Origin: Gammaproteobacteria bacterium
Lineage (GTDB): Bacteria; Pseudomonadota; Gammaproteobacteria; Steroidobacterales; Steroidobacteraceae
Length of the DNA stretch: 5,402 nucleotides
Assembly: GCA_009923475.1 (NCBI GenBank)
Contig: RFTM01000140.1
Span: 1 to 5,402, forward strand
Direction: 5' to 3'
Below are positions 1 to 5,402 of the stretch, one piece after another. Each line of letters opens with the position of its first letter. Position 1 is the stretch's first letter. A program made the translations under genes and the position numbers. The notes beneath the pieces were generated by a model. The model was not told the DNA's origin. It worked only from the letters and a program-made list of their open reading frames with translations, and did no database searches.

Positions 1-570
1 CGCGCCGACGTGCACGCCTGGCGCGCCGAGAGCGCTGCGGTGTTGAGCAGCAGCGCCACCGTGCTCGCCGACGACCCCGAACTCACCGCGCGGCCCGCCG
101 ACGCGGCGCCGGCCGATGCCTTGCGCCGGCCGCTGCGCGTCATCCTCGACGCCCACGCCCGCGTGCCGTCCACCGCGCGCCTGTTCGGCGCACCGGGCGA
201 GGTGGTCCGCCTGGTCGGGCCGGCCGCCGCAGTCCCGAGGGCGGCCTCCGCGCCCGCCCATCGCATCGAGCGCATCGCCACCGATGCGGCGGGTCGCCTG
301 TCGCTGCCTGCCGTATCCGCCTGGCTGGGCGGGGAGGGGATCAACGAGGTCTGGACCGAGGCCGGTCCGACGCTCGCCGGGGCGCTGCTCGCCGCGGGGC
401 TCGTCGACGAACTCGTGGTCTATCTCGCGCCGCGCCTGCTGGGGCCCGACGCGCGTCCGCTCGCCCATCTGCCGCCGTTGGCGAGCCTCGCGGACGCCCC
501 GGCATGGCGGGTGCAGGATGTGCGGCCGATCGGCCCGGATATCCGTATCATGCTGCGCCCGGAGACCTGA
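1..570 (+). CDS. ribD: RibD, C-terminal reductase domain (5'-truncated by window edge)
   Basis: This is the 3' part (189 codons plus TGA) of bifunctional diaminohydroxyphosphoribosylaminopyrimidine deaminase / 5-amino-6-(5-phosphoribosylamino)uracil reductase. The enzyme performs the second and third steps of riboflavin synthesis in the cytoplasm, and the reductase half uses NADPH. The frame is open from base 1 and begins with RADVHAWRAES, followed by SSSATVLADDPELTAR, the signature at the start of the reductase domain. A conserved core, GINEVWTEAGPTLAGALL then LVDELVVYLAPRLLG, lies near visible residues 112-147. The end, with DVRPIGPDIRI, is a normal RibD C-terminus. The zinc deaminase domain, about 145 residues in the family, and the true start lie upstream of the window; the first ATG in frame, at base 10, is internal. 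The TGA stop overlaps the Shine-Dalgarno of ribE, pointing to an operon. No frameshift is seen. The family call is secure. Confidence 0.95.
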   Translation, partial: RADVHAWRAESAAVLSSSATVLADDPELTARPADAAPADALRRPLRVILDAHARVPSTARLFGAPGEVVRLVGPAAAVPRAASAPAHRIERIATDAAGRLSLPAVSAWLGGEGINEVWTEAGPTLAGALLAAGLVDELVVYLAPRLLGPDARPLAHLPPLASLADAPAWRVQDVRPIGPDIRIMLRPET

Positions 571-575
571 GGAGG
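570..575 (+). promoter_or_regulatory. Shine-Dalgarno of ribE, overlapping the ribD stop
   Basis: AGGAGG is a perfect anti-16S match. It begins on the last base of the ribD TGA stop and lies 8 nt before the GTG at 584. It decides the ribE start: the ribE frame is open far upstream into ribD, but only the GTG at 584 has this site and gives the canonical FTGIV N-terminus. Confidence 0.8.
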
Positions 576-583
576 GGCAAGGC

Positions 584-1186
584 GTGTTCACCGGCATCGT
601 GCAGGACATGGGACGCATCGTCGCGCTCGAGCCGCGCGACGGCGACGTGCGCCTGCGCGTCGCGGTCGGGCGCCTGCCGCTCGGGTCCGTGCGCAGCGGC
701 GACAGCATCGCCGTGAGCGGCGTCTGCCTCACGGTGGTCGAACACGACGACCGCGGCTTCGCGGCCGACGTCTCCAACGAGACGCTCTCGCTCACCACGC
801 TCGGCGATCTCGTCCCGGGTTCCCGCGTCAACCTCGAGCCCGCGCTGCGCGCCGGCGACCCGCTCGGCGGGCACCTCGTCTCCGGCCATGTCGATGGCAT
901 CGGGCGCGTCGTCTCGCTCGCGCAGGACGCGCGCTCCTGGCGCATCCGCTTCGAGACGCCGCCCGCGCTCGCGCGCTATGTCGCCCGCAAGGGCTCCATC
1001 GCCATCGACGGCGTGAGCCTCACGGTCAACGAGGTCGAGGGCAGCGAGTTCGGCATCAACATCATCCCGCACACCTTCGAGGTCACGACCATCGGCGGCT
1101 ACGCGCCGGGGCAGCGCGTCAACCTCGAGATCGACACCATCGCGCGCTATGTCGAGCGGCTGCTGGCCGCAGGGGCAGCGTCATGA
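584..1186 (+). CDS. ribE: Riboflavin synthase, alpha subunit
   Basis: This enzyme dismutates two 6,7-dimethyl-8-ribityllumazine molecules into riboflavin and 5-amino-6-ribitylaminouracil, the last step of riboflavin synthesis. It is a cytoplasmic trimer in the family. The 200-residue length is typical. Two lumazine-binding repeats are visible: residues 1 to about 90 (MFTGIV, then SGVCLTV at 45-51) and about 97 to 190 (GGHLVSGHVDG at 95-105, DGVSLTVNE at 142-150, then NIIPHT). F2, S41, C48, H97 and H102 fall at the same numbers as the active-site residues I recall for the E. coli enzyme. I chose the GTG start at 584 over upstream codons because family members begin with MFTGI and because of the AGGAGG in front. 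The TGA stop overlaps the ATG of the next gene (ATGA). Some genomes call this gene ribC. Nothing looks damaged. Confidence 0.97.
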   Translation: MFTGIVQDMGRIVALEPRDGDVRLRVAVGRLPLGSVRSGDSIAVSGVCLTVVEHDDRGFAADVSNETLSLTTLGDLVPGSRVNLEPALRAGDPLGGHLVSGHVDGIGRVVSLAQDARSWRIRFETPPALARYVARKGSIAIDGVSLTVNEVEGSEFGINIIPHTFEVTTIGGYAPGQRVNLEIDTIARYVERLLAAGAAS

Positions 1187-2349
1187 CCCTCCGCGTGGTG
1201 CCCGACCCGGCGCCGGCGGCCGGCTTCGACCGCATCGAGGACATCCTCGCCGACCTCGCGGCGGGCCGCATGGTCGTCATCCTCGACGACGAGCGCCGCG
1301 AGAACGAGGGCGACCTCATCATGGCCGCTTCCAAGGTGCGGCCCGAGGACGTCAACTTCATGGCGCGCTACGGGCGCGGCCTCATCTGCCTCACGCTGAC
1401 GCCCGAGCGCTGCCGCCAGCTGCGCCTGCCGCTGATGGTGAGCGGCACCGACCGCGAGCACCGCACCAACTTCACCGTCTCCATCGAGGCGGCGGAGGGC
1501 GTGACCACCGGCATCTCGGCCTTCGACCGCGCGCATACGGTGCGCACCGCGGTGGCGGAGGACGCGCGGGCCGAGCACCTGCGCCAACCGGGCCACATCT
1601 TCCCGCTGATGGCGCAGCCGGGCGGCGTGCTGACCCGCGCCGGCCACACCGAGGCGGGCTGCGACCTCGCGCGGCTCGCGGGCCTCGAGCCCGCCGCGCT
1701 GATCGTAGAGATCATGAGCGACGACGGCACGATGGCCCGCCAGCCCGAGCTGCGCCGCTTCGCGCGCGAGCACGGGCTGCGCATCGGCACCATCGCCGAC
1801 CTCATCCGCTACCGCTTGCGCACCGAACGCTCCGTCGAGCGGGTCGCCGAGCGCAGCGTGACCACCGCCCACGGCGAGTTCCGCCTGCTCGCCTACCAGG
1901 ACCACACCCACCGCGACGTGCACCTCGCCTTGGTGCGCGGCGACATCGTCGGGGCGACGCCGCCGCTCGTGCGCGTGCACCTCGCCGAGACGCTGCGCGA
2001 CCTCGTCGGCGTGCGCGAGGCCCCGGCCCGATGGACGCTCGATGCCGCGCTCGCGCGCGTCGCGCGCGAGGGGCATGGCGTGGTGGTGATCCTGCGCGAG
2101 CAGGAGTCGCCGCGCGAGCTCGCGGACGCCGTCCGTGGCGCCGGACCGTCGGCGGCCCCCGCGGCGCCGCACGGCGACACCGCGGTCGCGCCCGTGTGGC
2201 GCACCTACGGCATCGGCGCGCAGATCCTGCAGGACCTCGGCGTGCGGCGCATGCGCGTGCTGTCCTCGCCCAAGCAGATGCAGGGCCTCGCGGCCTTCGA
2301 CCTCGAGGTGCTCGAGTACATCGGACCGGAGGACGCCGATGCGCGTTGA
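1183..2349 (+). CDS. ribBA: DHBP synthase fused to a degenerate GTP cyclohydrolase II-like domain (RibBX type)
   Basis: The N-terminal half (about residues 15-210) is 3,4-dihydroxy-2-butanone-4-phosphate synthase, which converts ribulose 5-phosphate to the four-carbon riboflavin precursor plus formate. Its key motifs are intact: the acidic loop DDERRENEGD at 35-44, HRTNFT at 93-98, GHIFPL, and GHTEAG at 154-159, which carry the metal and substrate residues of the family. The C-terminal half (about 225-388) follows the GTP cyclohydrolase II fold: TTAHGEF at 227-233, VRVH ending at H266, and YGIGAQILQDLGV near the end. It contains no cysteine at all, so the three zinc ligands of GCHII are gone, and the usual RQEGRGIGL is replaced by REQESPREL. 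It is therefore probably inactive for GTP, as in the proteobacterial RibBX variant. The 388-residue length is normal for the fusion. The ATG overlaps the ribE stop by 4 bp, behind a modest AGGGG. Automated annotation would call it ribBA, although the GCHII activity is doubtful. Confidence 0.95.
   Translation: MTLRVVPDPAPAAGFDRIEDILADLAAGRMVVILDDERRENEGDLIMAASKVRPEDVNFMARYGRGLICLTLTPERCRQLRLPLMVSGTDREHRTNFTVSIEAAEGVTTGISAFDRAHTVRTAVAEDARAEHLRQPGHIFPLMAQPGGVLTRAGHTEAGCDLARLAGLEPAALIVEIMSDDGTMARQPELRRFAREHGLRIGTIADLIRYRLRTERSVERVAERSVTTAHGEFRLLAYQDHTHRDVHLALVRGDIVGATPPLVRVHLAETLRDLVGVREAPARWTLDAALARVAREGHGVVVILREQESPRELADAVRGAGPSAAPAAPHGDTAVAPVWRTYGIGAQILQDLGVRRMRVLSSPKQMQGLAAFDLEVLEYIGPEDADAR
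2328..2333 (+). promoter_or_regulatory. Shine-Dalgarno of ribH inside the end of ribBA
   Basis: GGAGGA lies 5 nt before the ATG at 2339, within the last codons of the preceding gene. It supports the 2339 start, which gives an 11-bp overlap, over longer in-frame extensions into ribBA. Confidence 0.65.
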
Positions 2350-2833
2350 GGGCGACACCCGCGAGGGCGCGGCAGCGCTCGATGCGCGCGGCCTGCGCAT
2401 CGCCCTCGTCGCCGCGCGCTTCAACGCGCCGCTCGTCGAGCGCATGCTCGCCGGCGCGCGCGCCGCCTGGGCGCGCCACGGCGGCGCGGCCGCAGACCTC
2501 GAGGAGTTCCGCGTGCCGGGCGCCTTCGAGCTGCCGCTCGCCTGCCGGCAGGCGGCGTGGACGGGTCGCTATGCCGCGGTGGTGGCGCTCGGCTGCGTGA
2601 TCCGCGGCGACACGCCGCACTTCGACTACGTCGCAGGCCAATGCGCCCAGGGCCTCATGCAGGCGGGCCTCGAGACCGGCCTGCCGGTGGTGTTCGGGGT
2701 GCTCACGGTCGAGGACGAGGCGCAGGCCATGGAGCGTGCCGACCCGGCGCGGCTCGACAAGGGCGGTGAGGCGGTCGAGTCCGCCATCGAGACCGCGCGC
2801 ACCCTGGCTGCGATCGCCGCGGGGCAGGGCTGA
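2339..2833 (+). CDS. ribH: 6,7-dimethyl-8-ribityllumazine synthase
   Basis: Lumazine synthase condenses 5-amino-6-ribitylaminouracil with 3,4-dihydroxybutanone 4-phosphate. It provides the substrate of RibE and receives the product of RibB. The 164-residue length is usual. Visible signatures in order are ARFN at 26-29 (the aromatic F28 stacks on substrate in the family), VPGAFELP at 59-66, ALGCVIRGDTPHFDYV at 83-98 with the presumed catalytic H94, PVVFGVLT at 116-123, R133 in the phosphate-binding loop, and DKGGEAVESAIE. The more common NKG is DKG here, a conservative change. The start at 2339 is set by GGAGGA just upstream and by the usual short N-terminal leader before the first strand. The gene overlaps ribBA by 11 bp and is followed by nusB after a single base, so the four rib genes are very likely co-translated. 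Members of this family assemble into pentamers or 60-mers; which applies cannot be read here. Confidence 0.97.
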   Translation: MRVEGDTREGAAALDARGLRIALVAARFNAPLVERMLAGARAAWARHGGAAADLEEFRVPGAFELPLACRQAAWTGRYAAVVALGCVIRGDTPHFDYVAGQCAQGLMQAGLETGLPVVFGVLTVEDEAQAMERADPARLDKGGEAVESAIETARTLAAIAAGQG

Positions 2834-2834
2834 C

Positions 2835-3281
2835 ATGGCCGGTGCACGCCCGCGTCGCGACCCCGCCTCCGGCGCGCGTTCGGTGGCGCGGCGTCTTGCC
2901 GTGCAGGCGCTCTACCGGGTGCAGATCAACGCCGGCCCGTGGCAGGACCTCGTGAGCGAGTTCGCCTCCGAGCCCGACATGGCGCGCGCGGACGCCGAGT
3001 ACTTCCGGACGCTGGTGCAGGGCTGCTGCGAGGGCCGCGACGCGCTCGACGAGGCGCTCGCGCAGTGGGTCGACCGCAAGCCCGAGAGCCTCGACCCGGT
3101 CGAGCATGCGGTGTTGCTGGTCGGCCTCCACGAACTCCAGCAGCGGCCCGAGGTGCCTTGGCGCGTCGTGATCGCCGAGGCCGTGACCCTCACCAAGCGT
3201 TTCGGCGCGACCGACGGCCACAAGTTCGTCAACGCCGTGCTCGACCGCGCGGCGCGGGCGTCGCGCCCGCACGAACACTGA
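2835..3281 (+). CDS. nusB: Transcription antitermination factor NusB
   Basis: NusB pairs with ribosomal protein S10 (NusE) on boxA RNA and supports antitermination, chiefly in rRNA operons. The 148-residue length is typical. The protein is basic at the N-terminus, where RNA contact is expected, and shows SVARRLAVQALYRVQ at 16-30 (first helix). DPVEHAVLLVGLHEL follows in the middle, and the C-terminal hallmark VIAEAVTLTKRFG leads into DGHKFVNAVLD at 127-137. The ATG at 2835 lies one base after the ribH stop. Only a loose GGGGCAGGG precedes it, so translation probably depends on coupling to ribH. NusB next to ribH is a widely conserved arrangement in proteobacteria; it does not imply a role in riboflavin synthesis. 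The last codons before the stop read HEH. The assignment is secure. Confidence 0.96.
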   Translation: MAGARPRRDPASGARSVARRLAVQALYRVQINAGPWQDLVSEFASEPDMARADAEYFRTLVQGCCEGRDALDEALAQWVDRKPESLDPVEHAVLLVGLHELQQRPEVPWRVVIAEAVTLTKRFGATDGHKFVNAVLDRAARASRPHEH

Positions 3282-3292
3282 CGGCGCGGCCG

Positions 3293-4375
3293 ATGGCGCT
3301 CGGCGAGTTCGAGCTGATCGACCGCTACTTCCGCGATTGCGGCGCGCCGCGCGCCGATGTCGTGCTCGGCGTGGGCGATGACGGCGCGCTGCTGCGGCCG
3401 CCGCCCGGCACCGACCTCGTCGCCGTCAGCGACACGCTCGTCGAGGGCGTGCATTTCCCGGTGGGGAGCCCTGCCGCGTCGGTCGGCCACCGCGCGCTCG
3501 CGGTCAACCTGAGCGACATCGCCGCGATGGGCGGAACGCCTCGTTGGGCGCTGCTGTCGCTCACGCTGCCGCAGGTGGAGGAGCCTTGGCTCGAGGGCTT
3601 CGCGCAAGGCTTCGGCGCGCTCGCCCGCGCGCACGGCGTGGCGTTGGTCGGCGGTGACACCACACGCGGCGCGCTCACCATCGGCGTGCAGGTGCTCGGC
3701 ACCGTGCCGGCCGGCGAGGGCCTGCGCCGCAGCGGCGGCCGTCCCGGCGACGCATTGTTCGTCACCGGCACGCCGGGCGATGCCGCGGCCGGGCTCGCCA
3801 TCATCATGGGAGCGCCCGGCACCTTGGCGGCAGGGCAGGGGGCGGCGGACCTGCGCCGCGATGTGCCCGATGTCGCGCGCCCTGACGCGCGCCCTGACGC
3901 GCGCCCTGACGCGCTCGAGGCGCTGCGCCAGCGCTTCCTGTTCCCGACGCCGCGGCTCGCCGAGGGCGAGGCGCTGCGCGCAAGGGCGAGCGCCTGCATC
4001 GACATCTCCGACGGCTTGGTCGGCGACCTCGGCAAGCTCGCCGCCGCCAGCGGCTGCTCGGCCGTGCTCGATCTCGAGGCGCTGCCGTGCTCGGCGGCGC
4101 TCGCGGCGGCGTTCACGCCCGAGGCGGCGCTGCGCTGCATGCTCGAGGGCGGCGACGACTACGAACTGTTGCTTGCCGTGCCGCCGCCGCAGGTGGCAGC
4201 GGTGGCCGCGATGCCGGGCCTGACGCGCATCGGCGAGCTGCGCGAGGCGACGGCCCGGCACGCCGCCGGACCGTCATCGATGGGCGCCCGCGTGATGCTG
4301 CGCCGGCGCGGCGCCGACGGGACCTCGAGGGAGACGCCGGCCGCAGGGGCCGGCTTCGATCACTTCGCGGGCTGA
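3293..4375 (+). CDS. thiL: Thiamine-monophosphate kinase
   Basis: ThiL phosphorylates thiamine monophosphate with ATP to thiamine diphosphate, the active cofactor. Motifs in order are [10 protein letters not shown] at 4-13, GDDGALL at 28-34 (metal/ATP aspartates), [10 protein letters not shown] at 46-55, the helix [23 protein letters not shown] at 120-125, [30 protein letters not shown] at 237-242, GGDDYELL at 286-293, and a terminal GFDHF. All key aspartates are present. At 360 residues it is longer than the usual 320-330. The excess lies mainly around residues 180-210, where a tandem ARPD repeat sits in a loop before the RFLFPTPRL segment. The ATG at 3293 gives the standard N-terminus; it is 11 bp after nusB and has no recognisable Shine-Dalgarno, so coupling to nusB is likely. 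The 3' end overlaps folE2 on the opposite strand by 16 bp. The pgpA gene that often follows thiL in gammaproteobacteria is absent here. Confidence 0.95.
   Translation: MALGEFELIDRYFRDCGAPRADVVLGVGDDGALLRPPPGTDLVAVSDTLVEGVHFPVGSPAASVGHRALAVNLSDIAAMGGTPRWALLSLTLPQVEEPWLEGFAQGFGALARAHGVALVGGDTTRGALTIGVQVLGTVPAGEGLRRSGGRPGDALFVTGTPGDAAAGLAIIMGAPGTLAAGQGAADLRRDVPDVARPDARPDARPDALEALRQRFLFPTPRLAEGEALRARASACIDISDGLVGDLGKLAAASGCSAVLDLEALPCSAALAAAFTPEAALRCMLEGGDDYELLLAVPPPQVAAVAAMPGLTRIGELREATARHAAGPSSMGARVMLRRRGADGTSRETPAAGAGFDHFAG
3874..3914 (+). repeat. In-frame 12-bp tandem repeat within thiL (about 3.4 copies)
   Basis: The unit GCGCGCCCTGAC repeats exactly with a 12-bp period across 41 bases. It encodes ARPD three times followed by A (ThiL residues about 195-207). 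Because the unit is a multiple of three, changes in copy number keep the frame. It lies between the GDAAAGLA region and RFLFPTPRL, a variable loop in the family. It probably arose by slippage. Confidence 0.9.
4336..4354. other. GC-rich hairpin at the convergent thiL/folE2 junction
   Basis: GCCGGCC and GGCCGGC form a perfect 7-bp inverted repeat around a 5-nt loop. On the minus strand it starts 5 nt after the folE2 stop, the position of a terminator hairpin; on the plus strand it lies inside the last codons of thiL. No T-run follows on either strand, so it is not a standard intrinsic terminator. In DNA this GC-rich, a 7-bp palindrome may also occur by chance. Confidence 0.35.
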
Positions 4376-5199
4376 GCGGCCGCGGCCTCGACCGGCTCGA
4401 GGTCCTTGTCCCGCTCGACCAGCGCATAGGCCGAGTGGTTGTGGATGGACTCGAAGTTCTCGGCTTCCACCGAGTAGGCGGCGATGCGCGGTTCGGCGTT
4501 GAGCCGTAGCGCGATGTCGCGCACCAGGTCCTCGACGAACTTCGGGTTGTCGTAGGCGCGCTCGGTGACGAACTTCTCGTCCGGGCGCTTCAGCAGCCCG
4601 TACAGCTGGCTCGAGGCCTCGGCCTCGACGATGTCGATCAGCTCCTCGATCCAGAGGTGCTCGCGCAGCCGCACCGTCAGCGTGACATGCGAGCGCTGGT
4701 TGTGCGCGCCGCGCTCGGAGATCTTCTTGCTGCAGGGGCAGAGGCTGGTCACCGGCACCACCACCTTCACCGAGGTCAGGTTGCGGCCGCCGCGCCGCTC
4801 GCCGATCAGCGTCACGCGATAGTCCATCAGGCTCTCGACGCCCGACACCGGCGCGCGCTTCATGACGAAGAACGGGAAGCTGAGGTCGATGTGCCCCGAG
4901 TCCGCCTCCAGCCGCGTCGTCATCTCCTCGAGCATGCGACCGTGGTCCGCCACCGAGATCTCGCGCTCGCGGTGCAGGATCTCGACGAAGCGCGACATGT
5001 GCGTGCCTTTGAAGTGGTGCGGCAGGTCGACGAACATGTTGAACGAGGCCACCGTGTGCTGTTCACCGGTCGACCGGTCGCGCAGCCGCACCGGATGCAG
5101 GATGTCCTTGATGCCCACCTTGCTGATCGGGATGCGGCGTTCGTCACGGTGGGATTGCACGTCCGCGATGGCCGCGGCGCTCGGGTTCGACGGGGTCAT
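4360..5199 (-). CDS. folE2: GTP cyclohydrolase IB (FolE2)
   Basis: FolE2 converts GTP to 7,8-dihydroneopterin triphosphate plus formate, the entry step to folate and, in many bacteria, to queuosine-type deazapurines. It is unrelated in sequence to FolE (type IA) and in the family can work with metals other than zinc. The 279-residue protein shows [20 protein letters not shown] near 13-32, then KGTHMSRF at 64-71, [19 protein letters not shown] at 152-170 with the presumed metal-binding/catalytic C154, [20 protein letters not shown] at 194-213, and [10 protein letters not shown] at 250-259. All family hallmarks are intact. The ATG at 5199 is chosen because AAGGAG lies 4 nt upstream and because longer starts would lie inside dxs. 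The gene follows dxs directly and is probably co-transcribed with it. Its stop lies within thiL. An alanine-rich C-terminal tail (AAAAQPAK) looks non-essential. I see no Zur-type operator upstream, where dxs leaves no intergenic space. Confidence 0.96.
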   Translation of the reverse strand: MTPSNPSAAAIADVQSHRDERRIPISKVGIKDILHPVRLRDRSTGEQHTVASFNMFVDLPHHFKGTHMSRFVEILHREREISVADHGRMLEEMTTRLEADSGHIDLSFPFFVMKRAPVSGVESLMDYRVTLIGERRGGRNLTSVKVVVPVTSLCPCSKKISERGAHNQRSHVTLTVRLREHLWIEELIDIVEAEASSQLYGLLKRPDEKFVTERAYDNPKFVEDLVRDIALRLNAEPRIAAYSVEAENFESIHNHSAYALVERDKDLEPVEAAAAQPAK

Positions 5200-5203
5200 G
5201 GGT

Positions 5204-5210
5204 CTCCTTA
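5204..5210 (-). promoter_or_regulatory. Shine-Dalgarno of folE2, merged with the dxs stop codon
   Basis: Read on the minus strand, TAAGGAG precedes the folE2 ATG by 4 nt. Its first three bases are the TAA stop of dxs, so a ribosome terminating on dxs sits on the folE2 initiation site. This supports both the folE2 start and coupled translation. Confidence 0.8.
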
Positions 5211-5402
5211 CGCGCCGGCGGCGCGGCGCGGCGAACCGCGCTGTTCCTGCCACCAGGGCTCGACCTGGCGGGCGATGCCGGCCGGGTCGAGCCCGGCGGC
5301 GGCGAGGCAGTCGTTGCGGCTGCCGTGTTCGATGAAGCGGTCGGGGATGCCGACAATGCGGAGCGGCCGCTCGAGGCCGGCGGCGGCGAGCGCCTCGGCG
5401 AC
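5208..5402 (-). CDS. dxs: 1-deoxy-D-xylulose-5-phosphate synthase, C-terminal end (truncated by window edge)
   Basis: These are the last 64 codons plus TAA of a gene entering from the right on the minus strand. The peptide starts [21 protein letters not shown], then reads [18 protein letters not shown] and [12 protein letters not shown], ending in a basic tail (SPRRAAGA). The pattern of (L/G)xPDxFIEHG, followed by a short helix, GLDxxGI and a terminal helix, is typical of the Dxs C-terminus, the last part of its transketolase-like C-terminal domain. Dxs condenses pyruvate and glyceraldehyde 3-phosphate with thiamine diphosphate to make DXP for isoprenoid, thiamine and pyridoxine synthesis. 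The cofactor-binding and catalytic domains lie outside the window, so the call rests on this tail alone. A related transketolase-family protein is possible but less likely. Confidence 0.85.
   Translation of the reverse strand, partial: VAEALAAAGLERPLRIVGIPDRFIEHGSRNDCLAAAGLDPAGIARQVEPWWQEQRGSPRRAAGA

Noticed and set aside
1..570. FMN riboswitch or operon promoter
   Set aside because: The window begins inside ribD coding sequence and no intergenic space occurs before any rib gene here. Any such element would lie upstream of the window.
116..583. Possible N-terminal extension of ribE into ribD
   Set aside because: The frame is open only because stop codons are rare at this GC content. The translation is Arg/Pro/Ser-rich, and riboflavin synthase starts at MFTGIV with AGGAGG upstream of 584.
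2135..2338. Possible longer ribH start inside ribBA
   Set aside because: The upstream translation is low-complexity Arg/Cys/Ser-rich sequence. The ATG at 2339 has GGAGGA and gives a normal-length lumazine synthase.
1147..2445. Long open frame on the minus strand opposite ribBA (432 codons)
   Set aside because: It is a GC-rich shadow of ribBA/ribH. Its translation is dominated by Arg, Ala, Gly and His with no family motif, and the plus-strand gene is certain.
1149..2600. Plus-strand alternative frame of 483 codons over ribBA and ribH
   Set aside because: It is Arg/Ala/His/Gly-rich with no recognisable domain, and it runs out of frame with two certain genes.
2912..4261. Long minus-strand open frame opposite nusB and thiL (449 codons)
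   Set aside because: It has the same shadow character with low-complexity Arg/Ala composition, while both plus-strand genes carry complete family signatures.
5200..5253. Upstream start for folE2 at about 5253
   Set aside because: It lies inside dxs and would add an Arg/Ala-rich leader. The AAGGAG directly before 5199 sets the start.

Overview
The window is a densely packed stretch of chromosomal core-metabolism genes from a very GC-rich bacterium; third codon positions are almost all G or C. The gene order ribD-ribE-ribB(X)-ribH-nusB-thiL, together with E. coli-like RibD, RibE and NusB motifs, fits a gammaproteobacterium. A neighbouring dxs-folE2 pair is also compatible with high-GC gammaproteobacterial lineages. 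I cannot name the genus from the sequence.

Layout. On the plus strand (1-4375) there is one continuous, apparently co-transcribed block. It runs: the 3' half of ribD (deaminase domain outside the window), ribE (riboflavin synthase), a DHBP synthase fused to a degenerate GTP-cyclohydrolase-II-like domain (ribBA architecture, better called ribBX), ribH (lumazine synthase), nusB (transcription antitermination factor) and thiL (thiamine-monophosphate kinase). Spacing runs from an 11-bp overlap to a 13-bp gap, so translation is probably coupled through much of the block. On the minus strand (4360-5402), converging on thiL, are folE2 (GTP cyclohydrolase IB) and, upstream of it, the C-terminal 64 codons of dxs (1-deoxy-D-xylulose-5-phosphate synthase). 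The two strands meet with a 16-bp overlap of the thiL and folE2 coding ends. There is no stretch without a gene longer than 13 bases, and I see no RNA gene, mobile element, CRISPR array, riboswitch or clear promoter.

How the genes work together. RibD, RibB(X), RibH and RibE cover every dedicated riboflavin step after GTP ring opening except a phosphatase step. The first step, GTP cyclohydrolase II, is probably not supplied here, because the C-terminal domain of the RibBX protein has lost all zinc-ligand cysteines and the catalytic arginine motif. A separate ribA is therefore expected elsewhere in the genome. ThiL makes thiamine diphosphate, and Dxs makes DXP, a precursor of both isoprenoids and the thiamine thiazole. 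FolE2 starts folate (and deazapurine) synthesis from GTP. The window is thus a vitamin/cofactor neighbourhood.

I do not see a previously undescribed system here. The points worth a second look are the degenerate RibBX domain, an in-frame 12-bp repeat in thiL, the overlapping convergent ends with a GC hairpin, and stop codons merged with Shine-Dalgarno sequences.
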